From the NCBI GenBank assembly GCA_900095095.1, contig FMBT01000481.1:1-64000 (forward strand): DNA of 64,000 nt. The letters run 5' to 3'. Within the stretch, counting starts at the first letter, position 1. Each line of letters begins with the position of its first letter. Both the position numbers and the translations under genes were made by a program. The notes under the pieces are model-generated. The model worked only from the letters and a program-made list of their open reading frames with translations. It was not told where the DNA came from and searched no databases. This DNA comes from Fragilariopsis cylindrus CCMP1102. Its lineage: Eukaryota; Bacillariophyta; Bacillariophyceae; Bacillariales; Bacillariaceae. This document shows, in pieces, positions 21,965 through 34,532 of the stretch.

Positions 21965-24716
21965 ATGAGTAATCCATACGATCCCCCTGGTGGACCACCA
22001 GCACCAATTTCACTACTTAGAACAATATCCGACAACGATATACGTAGCCATTCGGCAAGGTCAACCAGTCAGAAGTCGACCACCGGCTTTCCCGGCAATG
22101 ATATCGAAGAAGGAACTGAAGAATCATCTGCCGGTGACGAGGACACTTTAAGTGATCTCAAACCATCAAGTAAAAGCGCCCAAGAAGGTACGTACACAAA
22201 TACAAATACAAATACAAGCTAGCTTGCTAGCTAGCTAGCTAGCTAGCTGCAACAACTGGCTCCAATTATTTTCATACATTTATATTTCGCCTTCCTCACG
22301 AAATGTGTATTGATTCGATTCATCTCTAGAGGCTCCTGCTCGAGAACGTCCTACATCTGGTATATGGCCGCACAGAGTAAGTACCACTTTTGTATCTTAA
22401 ATTATTCATTATAATTCTTCTACTTCCCTACTACCGGTTATGATAATTAAAAACACAACACTGACGTTACTCTGTATTATCATTACTTTGCTGTAGGAAA
22501 ATTTATCCTTTACTCGTTCTCTTATCTTTTATGGAGCGGGAGCTGTAACAATTGAACATGAAATGGCATGTAAGCACATTGAAGAATGTCGAGGTCTACG
22601 AAAAAAATATTTTGGTGGTGATGCAACGGTCGTTCAAAAAGATGAATTAAAAAATCCTAATACTCGTCTTACATTTCAATTTGGAGAAGATGGAGTTATG
22701 GAACTTTATAACGTAGATGATGATCCTGAAAAAAAAAACAATTTAGTTGTTGTACCGAATATTGAAGAATATTCTGAGGATTTCAAACGAATTACCAAAA
22801 TGGTCAATGAAGGGTTTATGAGATCATATTGCTTCCAACGATTGCAATTGTTATCATCGGCCTTTAAAACACACGAGACTATGAATGCACCGATCGAATC
22901 ATTGGAACAAGGAAATCTTTTGGGTACAGATTTCTTCAGAACATTAAAAATCGACAATCATATACATGCCGCTGGAGCACCAACGGCAAAACAATTTGTA
23001 AACTTTGTTGCTGATAAACTTGAAAGAGAATCGGATACAGTAATTGCCAAGGATGGTAAAACTCTTGGTCAGGTTTTTGAACACGCAGGTCTTGATAAGG
23101 ATCATTTAACGATCGATGCATTCGATGTCCTTGCCGATTATTCTGTGTATCAAAGATTCGATAACTTTAATGCCAAGTACAGTCCATTCCGTATGGCCGA
23201 TATGAGACGGATCTTTCTAAAATCGAACAATCATATCGGAGGTCGATATTTTGCGGAGCTGCTCAAAATTGTCCTGAACCGACATGAGACATCAAAAGGT
23301 CACGCATCTGCTTGCGAATTACGTTTGAGTATTTACGGAATGGAACGAGAAGAATGGGATGATTTAGCTGATTGGATGCTCAAGGATTGGCAGGGTGATT
23401 TCCCTGGACCGCTAATATCGGCTAGTAATCGTTGGATGATTCAGATACCAAGGCTATGGCGTATTTTTCGTATGAAACCGGGACGAGATGGGAGTGGGTA
23501 TAATGACATGTTGGAGAATATATTCACTCCTATGTTTGAGGCTACTCTTTACCCAGAGAGAAAACCAAAGTTGGCAGAGATGTTGAAACATATAGTCGGG
23601 ATTGATTCTGTCGACGATGAAGGTGCACCAGAGGTAAGTGTTACTATATCGACCGGCTCAAAAATAACATTGTGTACTGATGCTACTATACTCGGATCTG
23701 ATTATCGAATTGCTAATTTCCTTGTATATTTGTTACTACTTTTAGGATGCATGTGGTTGCCAACGTCCTCATTTATGGACTACACCAAATAATCCTGCCT
23801 ACTCGTGGCAGCTTTACTTTTTGTGGGCTAATTTAGAAGTTCTTAATTCATTGAGAAAGGCACGGGGTCTCAATACGATTGCATTTCGACCTCATGCAGG
23901 TGAGACTGGGAATCCGTTGAATCTCGCTTGCACCTACATGCTTTGTGAGTCGATCGCTCATGGAATGAATTTGGATAAGCAGGTTAGCTTGCAATATCTA
24001 TATTATCTGGAGTAAGTTCTACTATCAAGCATTTGTTTGTGTATGATTGTGTGTTTATGAGTGTGTCTGAGAGAGGACAGATAGATTTATCTCATCCCTT
24101 CCTCTTCCACTAACATTGTCTCCATTTTTCTTTCTTTTCTTCTGTCCTAACATTAAATCCATCCCCAATATAACAATTACACAACAACAGTCAAGTTGGA
24201 TTAGCAACAGCGCCTCTTTCCAACAACTTCCTCTTTCGAAAGATAGGCGATAGTCCTTTCCTTAAATTTTTCCGCCGTGGTTTAAATGTTACTCTATCTA
24301 CGGACGACCCTCTTCTATTCCATATGTCAGATGATGCCTTGTTGGAAGAATACAGCGTTGCACGCGCCACGTTCGATTTATCTATGACAGATATGATGGA
24401 AATTGCCCGAAATTCCGTTCTTATGTCCGGTTTTGAAGACGATTTCAAGAAGAAGTATCTTGGAGAACATTATCGCAAGGGAGTAACATTTTGTGATGAG
24501 CAATTAACGCATGTTCCACTCATCAGAGCGAAGTTCCGCGCTGAACACCTAGCGATTGAGCATATGCTTTGTGCTCTGATTGCAGCTGGTAAAGGTAACA
24601 TTGTGCTAGACGAAATGAAAACTCAATTTGGTTTAGCAAGAGATGCTCATCGTAAAATTCTGTTTGAAAATATGGAAGAGATACCTTCTTCTTTTCCAGA
24701 ATTGGGCCAGCTATAA
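21965..24716 (+). CDS. AMP deaminase, five exons
   Basis: Exons 21965-22187, 22330-22376, 22497-23633, 23746-24011 and 24191-24716 give 732 residues in frame. The first exons encode a disordered, acidic N-terminus. The catalytic domain begins near KIDNHIHAAG (metal-binding H-x-H) and continues through ADYSVYQRFDNFNAKYSPF, HAGETGNPLNLACTYML, QVGLATAPLSNN and LSTDDPLLFH, all standard AMP deaminase motifs. The last two hold substrate and zinc ligands. The enzyme converts AMP to IMP in the cytosol and balances adenylate pools. All introns are GT-AG. The donor at 24012 was chosen because it rebuilds YYLDQVGLATAPLSNN, matching the family. The first intron carries a (GCTA)n palindromic run at 22219-22251. 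Confidence 0.95.
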
Positions 24717-27203
24717 TAATATTATAAACTTGAATAACATCATTTATCTACCTCACGTTTGGTCCTGAATAGTTTCGACCTTTCAATTAATGCGTCTGGT
24801 GATTGCCAACGTGCTGCTGTTTTGGTTGATAAACGGGGATAATATGTTGCTTCGGTACTTCCCAAGAAGTACATATTACATATTGTAGTATTTTGTTGAT
24901 CGTCTTTTCTACTTACTTTTATCACCCTGAGCAGTGTCATATTTACATTGTGCGTAATCCACTGCTACATTTCATGTAAATTTTATATTTAACTTTCCTG
25001 AGAACTACTACAAATATTTGAATGAAATGCGTATATATGGTTGGTTCCAAATGTTGGTGCATAGTATGTATGTGTGTGACTACAACTGTAATACTAATGT
25101 TTGGCTGGCAACCCACATTCAAAGATTAATCTTAGCATAGATTTCCTCCGTGATGAAAGCTAATAGGTCTTTAATTTCAACCTGTACATTAGTTAAGCAG
25201 GCATTTTGCATCTTCATGACTGTATGACTATAATTAAAGTAGTTTATGCTTGATCTAACAGTAAATGGTATATTATGCGCACTCAGTTAGTAGGTTTCTA
25301 GCTCTAGTGCATCCCAAAAGGGTATCCAAACCAGACAGAGGTGTTTTTGCTCACATGTCTATAAGTAGTATGAGTTGTGTGTGGCCATATAATATATAGT
25401 GACAACTGGGATGACGCCCTTTCAAGATACACTCCAAATGCTGGTGGTAAGCCTGCCAACACCAATACATAGATAACAAAATTCTGGCCATCTTCCCATT
25501 ATTGCTTGTAGTACTGAATTCATTTTTCCCATGTGGAATGAGTATTTCTACAGTCCAAATACAAAAAATAGTTACATGACACAAGTACAGATCCCAGTAG
25601 TTTGGTGTGTTTTTCTTACTCTATGTAGTGGTACAGCAATTATTTGGCAGCCACAAATCTCCCATACTACAATATGGTGCTTCAACATGGGGTGTTTAGG
25701 ACAAGAGTATCGGAATAAGTGGTACACACACATGTTATTTTCATGTGAATGCACTACTACTTAAGGCACATTCCGGCTCAAGTCGGTTCGGATTTTGCTA
25801 CTGTGTGACATTATCCTGTTGGCGCACGTACTGGTTTACACCCTACAACACGCGCTATGCAGTAAAGTACCATCAATTCCCATTGTCATGATGATGGGAT
25901 AATTTTCCATTTCAATTCATCATAATTTCGAGGAATTTTCCTTGTCACGGAACTAGCCATCTCTCAAGTAAAACGTTGGTCATACATCTACATAGAATCA
26001 CATCAATAATCCAACGTGCTTGTGACTTTTGTAAGCTTACCCCACCACCAGTATCTAACCTCCTTCCTCTTGCTGTATACCAGTAATTTAGATATTCAAA
26101 ATTCAAGATGAAAGTAACACATGCTATGATTTTTATGTCAAAAGCAACAGCAAGTCAAACATACACGTTGTTGATCATGGAACCCCTTATCCCTTTACAC
26201 CCCATTTATAAGTACTATATTATAGTGCTTATAAAGCGAGTGCGCGTTGAGAAATACTTGTAAAATTGCCTAAGAGTGACTTTTAAATTATCGTTTCTTT
26301 ACTTCAATGGGCTTTACTTAATAAAGGATAGGGTGTATATTAAATGTGAGCAATGGGACAAAAGCTTAAACGAAAGGCTATAATTCGATATCTATACTTA
26401 CATATTCTAGTGTCTTCTTGGGGACAACTATTATTTGTTTGTATCAAGTTGAACAGTAGAAGTGGTGCACTGTGGAGATCACATGACATGCATCATTGAG
26501 ACTGAATAATTTTGATGCACATGGTACAGGAAGCATATTCATATAATATAGTGCACAAATTGTAGCCGGCATTGCTTAGAAAGAAGCCCAATATCACGTA
26601 TTGACTGCATCCTCCTGCCTTGCAAATATCTCATTTTCAGAAGAATTTTCCACCTACAGTATGTTCTGAGAATGCCAGTAAGTTAGTTTAACTTAAATTT
26701 AAGCAATAGTAGATTTTTTTGGTCACAGTCTCAAAACCGTACACGCGTACCGATACCGTACTTATAAACAAACAACAAAATAAATACTAATAAAAATCTC
26801 CAGAAATTAGGGAACGTACAAGAATTGTACTAAAAACAAGTACAAAGTATCATATTTTCATAATGCTGGACATTTTATTTTATCGCAAGCTTTTGGCGCG
26901 CATATCAGCCATTTAGTCGACAAGATTTCACGTTCACATAGCTAAGACGAGGCTCATCATTTCGCGGATTTTCCGTTGTATATCTATCTGATTTAAGTTC
27001 TATGTCGTTGTACAGTTGTACAGTATGAAGACGTGGTGAATTTTTCTTTTCTTTTTTGGCAGTCCTTGAAGAAAAAGTGGAGAGCAATAATGAGATGAAT
27101 ACAAAGCAGACTAGGAGAATTCAAATACCACGTAACGTTTTTCACATAATTCCAACTCAGATAACAATTGTTGGGCGACGATCAGAATTCAAAACAGAGC
27201 AAG
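24717..27203. other. Gene-poor region, possible remnant of a mobile element
   Basis: Nearly 2.5 kb with no recognisable gene. Two facing short frames (25351-25584 minus, 25531-25764 plus) have Trp/Cys/His-rich translations without identifiable domains. They could be relics of a transposable element or chance. No terminal inverted repeats or target-site duplications were found by eye. Confidence 0.35.
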
Positions 27204-28652
27204 ATGGATAATCCTTCGCAAGAAATCTTTCATACAAATAAGTCACTGAAAACGTGTCTGAAGCCAAGTTCGGTCAAAGGGGAAAGTTACATCATTTCGC
27301 CTTCAAGTGTCATATTGGAAGATGACCAATCTATCGTCAGCAATCTATCAAAATCAACGTTCTTGTCGAACACGAGCTCTCTAACATGGCCAACGTTTCT
27401 TGCTGATACAGAGGGCGATCGTTATAATGGTGAAGAAAAAGAAGACGGCGATCATTCCATTATCTACGACAAGAATAAAAATAAGTACAAAAGGATAACA
27501 ATGAAAGCAAAAAACGGCGAGAATGGCTCATCGTTCGAGAATACATTAGATAGAATATTTCTCCATTTGTACGATGCAATTGTTGGTACTGATGCGTTGC
27601 AGATCTCGTGTGCTAACGATAATTATCATAACGCTGCTGACGTCGAAGAAGAAATTGACATGCAAAATTCCGCTAAACTTTCTGCCGTGGTGACAGAATT
27701 ATCATCGAAGGAGGATGCGATCTTCACCCATTCCAATCAAACAACATTTGTTTCGCATGAAGCTGACAACAGCGACAACGACGAGAATCTTCACTTCATT
27801 CCAAAATGCTTCACTTCATCGACTTCAACCGAAGATAATTTTCTTAAGATGAAGAGGAATTCGTACCAATCTTCATCATTGAAAATGGATGGTCTTACAC
27901 GATCGCATTCCATTATTAATTCACACTCCATTATTAGCCTAAACGAGGATGATGACGAGAACGACCCTTCAAACTTAAATGAAAAGATACAAATAGAAAA
28001 TACCGAAGGTCCTGTGGTAAAAGAATCGAATGGAACAATACCGACAGCAATGGTGGGCTCATCCTCGGATCAAATGCCTATCGATAACTACCAGTCAGAA
28101 ACAAAAATAAGTACATCTTGCCCGACGATAGGGGCTCCTTCACTTGAAGAAACGAGTTTATTGGAGGGAATCGAAGTCGTCGACGAGTTGGGGCACATAA
28201 TGGACACTCATACACAGGATGTATATGTTATGTACAAAATTGAAGATGGTCAACTAGATGAAGAAGTTCATGACGTTAATGTTGTTTTGTCGCAATTACA
28301 AAAGAATCGCGCCTTGCATAATTCTTCCGCTACCAATAATACTTCTACTAAAAAGTCACAACTTTTTCCAAGTTTGAGAAAAATGATATGCTTCTCTAGT
28401 AGAACAGGCGAAGACACTGACCATAGTACCGAGAAGGATAGTAATAACACTAGAATAACAAGAAGAAATAAGAAGAAAAGGAACAACAATGGTCGTGGTC
28501 TTCATCGTCGTAATTGTGATTCACCAGGTGGTGCCACAACTGCTACATTACCAAGTAATAGTGTTGGATCATCATCTTACGAAGTCTACGAGGATGACAA
28601 TTCAAGTTTTTCATCTTGCTTTGATATCAACAGAACGAAAATAGAAATTTAG
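27204..28652 (+). CDS. Disordered acidic/Ser-rich protein of unknown function
   Basis: 482 residues from the ATG at 27204; the open frame extends a little further up but only from a TTG. The protein is mostly predicted disorder, with many Ser, Asn, Asp and Glu and a few more ordered segments: KTCLKPSSVKGES near the start, a helical stretch ENTLDRIFLHLYDAIVG (about residue 115), and VDELGHIMDTHTQDVYVMYKI (about residue 340) leading into a short coiled stretch. Near the C-terminus a basic RRNKKKR segment could be a nuclear localisation signal. No family is recognised. Its length without interruption and biased composition argue for a real gene. Confidence 0.65.
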   Translation: MDNPSQEIFHTNKSLKTCLKPSSVKGESYIISPSSVILEDDQSIVSNLSKSTFLSNTSSLTWPTFLADTEGDRYNGEEKEDGDHSIIYDKNKNKYKRITMKAKNGENGSSFENTLDRIFLHLYDAIVGTDALQISCANDNYHNAADVEEEIDMQNSAKLSAVVTELSSKEDAIFTHSNQTTFVSHEADNSDNDENLHFIPKCFTSSTSTEDNFLKMKRNSYQSSSLKMDGLTRSHSIINSHSIISLNEDDDENDPSNLNEKIQIENTEGPVVKESNGTIPTAMVGSSSDQMPIDNYQSETKISTSCPTIGAPSLEETSLLEGIEVVDELGHIMDTHTQDVYVMYKIEDGQLDEEVHDVNVVLSQLQKNRALHNSSATNNTSTKKSQLFPSLRKMICFSSRTGEDTDHSTEKDSNNTRITRRNKKKRNNNGRGLHRRNCDSPGGATTATLPSNSVGSSSYEVYEDDNSSFSSCFDINRTKIEI

Positions 28653-29701
28653 GCGAACATAACATTGCTATTCCAAGATAAAATTTGATCTTCTAGGGAA
28701 TAAGCATTACTAATATTTTATAATTTATATCAATCTTCACTCTGATATCTTAGTAGCATCGAATACTAATAAGATATTTCTACTATCTCTACCATTTGAC
28801 TCTGTTTCGTATACTATTTCTTCTTCCTGCACTGGAAAACTCCATTAATGTTATTGCTATTGTGCTATTTGTTAAAGTGAAAAGAGTGCTCAATGACTGT
28901 CAAATACCAGCAGAACGCTTGAACTTAGGTTGACGGCATAGTCATATATCCCCTGTCCTGTGAGAATGAAAGGAAGAAGAAAAAGTTGCACGTAAAAGCA
29001 CAAATGATAAAGCCAGATGGAATACAGTGGTAAAACATATATGTTACTAGAATTGTCACCAGATCCACATTTAATAGGGTAGTGTCTACCCTTTACTCGC
29101 CCTCTTGTAAACATTACATTGATGTACGAACAATTTCCAGCATTATATTATTATCTGAGTAGTTGTTTGTTTTGATAACTTACTTACTTCGTGTCTACAT
29201 TCATATTAATGGTGGAAAATATTTGCATACCACTAGCACTAGTTAGCTGGCATAATAATATATCACCATACTTGTACACTGACTACAATTGTAGTTGCTT
29301 CCTTCTGACATGAAATAATGCTCAACAGCCGTACGTGACTTACTAGTACTAACACAAGAAAAAAAGATACGTCTGTACGCGCATACGCCTGAATTTCGTT
29401 CTGGCAGTCATTCCGTCGGTCGATCTTTCCATCGTAGACCAACCACAATAAAATCACATCACATCACAAAAATCTCGATGTTTTTGTGCTAGCTTTGTGA
29501 TCGCAGACTGCACCACATACCGTACTTGTACTGCTTAAAACCAATAGCTAAGAGGAGGGATATCAATACATCGACGTGCTATTCTTGCTGCCTAAGGTTT
29601 GTTCTAATATTCATCAATCTACATATCAAAGAAAAGGTTGAGATCAATTGTAAGGAGGCCAAATTTTCCTGGTTATATTATATAAATAAATAGTTTCAAT
29701 T
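28653..29701. other. Intergenic
   Basis: About 1 kb upstream of NOP56. Short minus-strand frames (28890-29114, 29263-29457) have no recognisable content. A CACATCACATCACA repeat lies near 29455-29470. Confidence 0.4.
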
Positions 29702-31461
29702 ATGGCAGACTCTAAAACACTATACACTCTACTAGAGTGTGCAGCGGGTTATGCACTCTTTGAAGTTGTCGCATTTGAAGAAATCGGTAGCTTATTAGAG
29801 GGAAGTATGGACACCGTTACCGACATCAAAAGATTCGGTCGTGCTATCAAACTCAAAGCATTCTTACCATTCGAATCGGCTCAAATGGCGTTAGAGAATG
29901 CGAATGCAATTTCTGAACATGCCATGACGGAGGCATTACATGACTTTTTAGAAATGAACCTCCCTTTAAAATCAAAGAAATATTCCTTGGGTGTAATCGA
30001 TCCAGGTCTTGCCACTGCCATCTCAGAGGGACTAGGTGGTGTTTCGTGCCGTAGTGACGATACCGTTCGTGAAGTACTTCGTGGTTGTCGTACACACTTA
30101 AATACCTTCGTTAAGGGATTGGAGGGCGGTGCAGCTGAAAAGGCTCAACTTGGTTTAGGTCATTCCTATTCTCGTTCCAAGGTTAAGTTTAATCCTGCTC
30201 GGTCTGATAATATGATCATCCAGTCTATTGCATTATTAGATCAAATGGACAAGGATTTGAACACATTCGCCATGAGAGTTCGTGAATGGTATTCGTGGCA
30301 CTTTCCAGAATTAAAGGATGTCGTCAAGGATAATATTATGTTTGCTCGAGCAGCTGCGTATATTCAAGATAAGTCAACTATTTGTCCTGCCAAAAAGGGT
30401 GACGACGATGATGATGATGACGATGCGAAGGAGGACAAGTTACCCGGTCTGATCGAAATTATTGGTGATGAAGAAACCGCAAAGGCTGTACAGTCTGCTG
30501 CACGGACCAGTATGGGAATGGACTGTTCGGCTGTTGATATGGTGAACATAATTAATTTCACTCAACGGATGGTAAAATTGGCAGAATTCCGTAAGAATCT
30601 ATCCAGTTACTTATCAGAAAAGATGGCTCTTGTTGCACCTAATCTTAGTACATTGATCGGAGATACCGTCGCAGCACGTCTTATCAGCAAGGTACGCAAA
30701 AAAAGAACAAAAAAATATTGAGGTTACCACGCTTTATCCGATATTATAAATACCTTATTCATCATTCATCGACTCACTTTTTATCTTTTATTCTTTTTCG
30801 CATCCATTTTTGCTCATCTCTCACTTTCCTCTCAATCTTATTCCAGGCCGGTTCTTTGACTAACTTAGCCAAGGCTCCCGCATCAACGGTCCAAATCTTG
30901 GGTGCCGAAAAGGCACTCTTCCGTGCATTGAAGACGAAGGGTAACACACCCAAATATGGATTAATCTACCATTCAACATTTATTGGTCGTGCCGATGCTA
31001 AGAATAAGGGTCGGATATCACGTTATTTGGCCAACAAGTGTTCGATTGCAACCCGTATCGATTCCTTTTCGGACGAACCCACTCGTCTTTATGGAGAAAA
31101 GCTAAGAGAACAAGTAGAAGAACGTCTCAAGTTTTACGAAACGGGTGCAGCACCACGTCGTAACGTAGATGTTATGGAAGAAGTTGCCAAATCACTCAAG
31201 GTTGACGACGATGATGATGAGGAAATGAAGACTCCAAGCAAGAGTAAGAAGGAAAAGAAGGAGAAATCAGCAAAGAAGGAAAAGAAATCAGCAAAGAAGG
31301 ATAAGAAACGTAAAGCCGATGACGATGATGACGAAGAAATGGCCGAATCGACACCGAAAAAATCCAAGGTAGATTCACCTAAGTCAGAAAAGAAATCCGA
31401 AAAGAAAGCTAAAAAGGAGAAGAAATCAGCCAAGAAGGAAAAAAGAAAGAGCAAGAGCTAA
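29702..31461 (+). CDS. NOP56: Nucleolar protein NOP56, box C/D snoRNP core
   Basis: Exons 29702-30691 and 30847-31461 join in phase 0 to 534 residues. The NOP5NT domain is at the start ([13 protein letters not shown]). The NOSIC/coiled-coil region holds [21 protein letters not shown] and [19 protein letters not shown], then [13 protein letters not shown]. The Nop domain follows ([19 protein letters not shown], then [24 protein letters not shown] and [10 protein letters not shown]). The tail is a Lys/Glu/Asp repeat typical of NOP56 and NOP58. The N-terminus and the KFNPARSDN stretch favour NOP56. It pairs with NOP58, fibrillarin and SNU13 in box C/D snoRNPs for rRNA 2'-O-methylation and pre-rRNA processing in the nucleolus. 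An Asp tract interrupts the middle of the protein. Confidence 0.95.
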
Positions 31462-31736
31462 AACAGAACTTATTATTGTCTTATTACAGTGGGATACAAA
31501 CTATTTACCTTATTAATTATTATTGCATATTATTTTTTCTATCTTGATCGTAGTTTACCTTATAATCATTCTATACAATCCTTGTTGTTAAGTCAGAACC
31601 AACATGCAGTATGCGTAAACGATGCGATATGATCAAGAGTCTATTTTATCCAATGTATTGTATAGCGTAATACACTACTACATTTGCAGTAATAAGCAAG
31701 TATATAAATGGAACTTATTATTATTATAAATATTAT

Positions 31737-32960
31737 TTACTGCCGACCAAGCCTTAATTTCATAACAGCCAAAGGTGAGTAAATTGCCGAATCACATCGA
31801 GCACAAGCCAATAGATGAGCATTAGGATGGAAGGCAATTTCATCCGCACCTGGCGCGTTCCGGTCTACACCACCACCACCACCTCCTCCTCCTCCTCCTC
31901 CTCGGCTATTATTATTTCTACTAGAATTATCGGTCATTGATACCTTCCCAACAAATTCACCAGTATTGGATATTGCAATGTCGATATTATTTTCTTCTGT
32001 ACTCGTTGCGACGATATGAGAATCATACGAGAAGGATACGCTCCGTATAAATCGACTACAACGAGTGATTGTTGATGAACATACCATAGAATTTACATCC
32101 CAAAGTCCAACAAGTGCATCCCCACCACCAGTTGCAAGCCTGGACCCGTCACGGCTAAAACACAATGAATAAATCGGTCCCGTATGAGCAGGATATACGT
32201 ATTTCTTATTATTGCTATGATTCTGTTTTTTATTGTTGGTAGCGGTTGTGGTGACGTCGTTGTTGTTGTTTGGATCGTCATTTTCTTGTGACGGTGGTCC
32301 TTCTTCCCAATTCCATACCGTTAACTCCCCATATCCATCCTCAGATGTTGCTGCTACCAAATGATCACCAGACGGTGAGAAGATACATGCATCGACGATT
32401 TTTGGTCGTAATTTAAATGTCTTCACGAATGGTGAATTCGAACCCTTATAGACTTGATTTGGAGTAGAACTACTACTAGAACTTAGTTTTCGAATATCAA
32501 CAATATGAACAACACTATTTCGTTCCGTGACGGCTAGTAAATGAGATTTTGATTCTATTGGTGACCATGCTATATCGATCGCACCACCATTCTTTTGTAG
32601 ATCAATCTGTCCCATTGATTTTGTATTATTTGATGATCGTACATCCCATAATTTGACCATCGAATCGATACCTGTTGTTGTTGCTACAAGATAATCTTGT
32701 GTTGAATGGAACCGTACCCGATCAACTGCAGATGGTATAACAACAAATTCCCGAAGTGTTGATGCAGCAGCTGCTGCTGATGATGAATTTGATGCATTCG
32801 ATAACAAATCCGACGTCGCATATATACGTGTGTTCCTATCAGAGCACCCGAGAGCGAGATACGTACCGCTGGAATTCCAGCTAACGCTACGAGCGTTGAT
32901 CCTATTGCTGATACCACATTCGTATGATACAGTAGATTCTAATTTGTTAAATATCGTCAT
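31737..32960 (-). CDS. THOC3: THO complex subunit 3 (TEX1/THOC3), WD40 protein
   Basis: A 407-residue seven-bladed WD40 propeller. Blades are visible as RSVSWNSSGTYLALGCSDRNTRIY, DSMVKLWDVRS, IDIAWSPIESKSHLLAVTE, SGDHLVAATSEDGYGELTVWNW, YPAHTGPIYSLCFSRDG, LATGGGDALVGLWDV and IRSVSFSYDSHIVATSTEENNIDIA. The combination YPAHT, GGGDALVGLWDV and ENNIDIA matches THOC3/TEX1 of the THO-TREX complex, which couples transcription to mRNA export. A poly-Gly insertion (about residues 357-367) lies before the last blade, which carries the NAHLLACA segment. Single exon, converging on NOP56 with 275 bp between stops. Confidence 0.88.
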   Translation of the reverse strand: MTIFNKLESTVSYECGISNRINARSVSWNSSGTYLALGCSDRNTRIYATSDLLSNASNSSSAAAAASTLREFVVIPSAVDRVRFHSTQDYLVATTTGIDSMVKLWDVRSSNNTKSMGQIDLQKNGGAIDIAWSPIESKSHLLAVTERNSVVHIVDIRKLSSSSSSTPNQVYKGSNSPFVKTFKLRPKIVDACIFSPSGDHLVAATSEDGYGELTVWNWEEGPPSQENDDPNNNNDVTTTATNNKKQNHSNNKKYVYPAHTGPIYSLCFSRDGSRLATGGGDALVGLWDVNSMVCSSTITRCSRFIRSVSFSYDSHIVATSTEENNIDIAISNTGEFVGKVSMTDNSSRNNNSRGGGGGGGGGGGVDRNAPGADEIAFHPNAHLLACARCDSAIYSPLAVMKLRLGRQ

Positions 32961-33353
32961 CTTATCTGTTGCAATAGAAACACTATGGTGGTCTGTTCTC
33001 TCTTGCTATATATGATTATTGTTGTTGTTGTTGTTGTTGCGTGTTGCTTGTTATTGAATTTAGTCCCGTTTTATTCAGTCACAGTCATAAATAAAAATGG
33101 ACTCCTCTGGACCATCCTATTTTAGTCCCGTGTTCAAATCACGAACAAGGGATGTCGCCGATCGGCGTACTTTATCACGACTAAATATTTATTCATTCAT
33201 TCATTCATTCGAACGGATGCTTTATTGTTCTTATTTCATATATATGATGATGACGAAGGACAACACAAAAGCTCATTATTTATTCTATCGACCGACTCCA
33301 CTAGAATTGCTCCACAATACACGAACCAACATATTACATACTGAAATCAAAAA
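32961..33353. promoter_or_regulatory. Bidirectional promoter region, THOC3 and WLM gene
   Basis: 393 bp between divergent start codons. It has a TTGTTG run near 33018-33040, the repeated phrase TTTAGTCCCGT at 33059 and 33120, and a TTCA tetranucleotide repeat (about 33190-33210). Promoter function is inferred from the divergent layout alone. Confidence 0.35.
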
Positions 33354-34532
33354 ATGACGAACGAACCAGAAGCGGAAGGAGATTTACCGAAACTTATCAT
33401 TACTTTCCGAGGGAAGAAACGTGGTGACGACTTTATTTGGAATAAAAGAACAACAATAATATCAGAAGTCAAATCATATCTAGCAGTATCACCACCTTCG
33501 TATATCGACGGAGGACGAGGCGAAGAAGAAGCAGAGATGATAATAGGAATGCAACCATCCGATGTGAAACTTATATATAAAGGAAAGATCCTTTCAGATG
33601 ACTCAGCAAATCTTTACAATTCACTAATCGGTGATCCTTCTCAGAAGACACATAACAACATTAAGAAAAAAACGATACGGTTAATGGCAATGGCAATGTC
33701 CAAACAAGAAGTGAAACGAAATGATGATGCGTTCCATGAGGCAAAAATCAATGCACCAAGAATAAGAGATGATCTTACCTCTAATGGAAAGGCTGCTATA
33801 GTAGCAAGGCAACGACAAGGAAGAAAGATGTTACAACAAGCTTCGAAAAACGATTTAAGGAGTAGATCTCACTCTAACGTTAGTTATGGATTTAATCATA
33901 TTGAGACACTGCCAATGTTACCAGACCAGGAGAAAGCAAAACAAATACTTCATTCACTTTCAACTGATCCAGGAATTTTAGCATGTATGACAAAACATAA
34001 ATGGAATGTTGGTTGTCTTTCTGAATTATATCCCGAAGGTAAAGTTGGTGAATCAGAAGTATGTGTTATGGGATTAAATCAAAACAAAGGACAAAAAATC
34101 TTATTACGACTACGGACGGATGACCTAAAGGGGTTTCGTAAAATATTAAGTATCCGTAAAGTATTATTTCATGAATTGGCACATAATATCCATTCCGATC
34201 ATGATAATAAATTTTATAAATTAATGAGACAAATTGAAAGTGAATGTAATGATTTAGACTGGACGAAGGGTGGTCATTATTCTTCGGCCTCGTCGTCGCC
34301 GTCGTTACAAACTACTGATGGATCAGCATCATCATTATTTTCAGGAGGTACTTATGTTCTTGGTACAGCAATAGACAACAGCATCAACGATAATTCATCG
34401 TCAGACGGACATCATCCTCATCAATTATCGTTACTGCCAACACGAGAACTTGCAGCTAGAGCTGCGATGAAACGTCTTAGTGATGAAGAACAGGAGATTC
34501 AAGAAGCTTGTGGTTGTTATCAAGGTTCATAA
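33354..34532 (+). CDS. Ubiquitin-like/WLM-domain metalloprotease (Wss1-like)
   Basis: A 392-residue single-exon protein. Residues about 10-110 resemble a ubiquitin-like fold: LPKLIITFRGKKRGDDF, then PSDVKLIYKGKILSDD and TIRLMAMAMS. The WLM domain starts near LPMLPDQEKAKQILHSLSTDPGILACM, continues through KHKWNVGCLSELYPEG and KGQKILLRLRTDDLKGFRK, and has the zinc-protease motif H-E-L-A-H at about residue 272, with the third ligand expected in the following HSDHD. This matches plant and fungal ubiquitin/WLM proteins related to Wss1 and SPRTN, which degrade proteins covalently trapped on DNA and act with Cdc48. Function in the alga is inferred from that family. The C-terminus (about residues 310-392) is Ser-rich and ends in a helical RAAMKRLSDEEQEIQEACGC segment. 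Confidence 0.88.
   Translation: MTNEPEAEGDLPKLIITFRGKKRGDDFIWNKRTTIISEVKSYLAVSPPSYIDGGRGEEEAEMIIGMQPSDVKLIYKGKILSDDSANLYNSLIGDPSQKTHNNIKKKTIRLMAMAMSKQEVKRNDDAFHEAKINAPRIRDDLTSNGKAAIVARQRQGRKMLQQASKNDLRSRSHSNVSYGFNHIETLPMLPDQEKAKQILHSLSTDPGILACMTKHKWNVGCLSELYPEGKVGESEVCVMGLNQNKGQKILLRLRTDDLKGFRKILSIRKVLFHELAHNIHSDHDNKFYKLMRQIESECNDLDWTKGGHYSSASSSPSLQTTDGSASSLFSGGTYVLGTAIDNSINDNSSSDGHHPHQLSLLPTRELAARAAMKRLSDEEQEIQEACGCYQGS

Noticed and set aside
25351-25764. Facing Trp/Cys-rich ORFs that look like transposase fragments
   Set aside because: No catalytic motif, no inverted repeats, and both frames are short.
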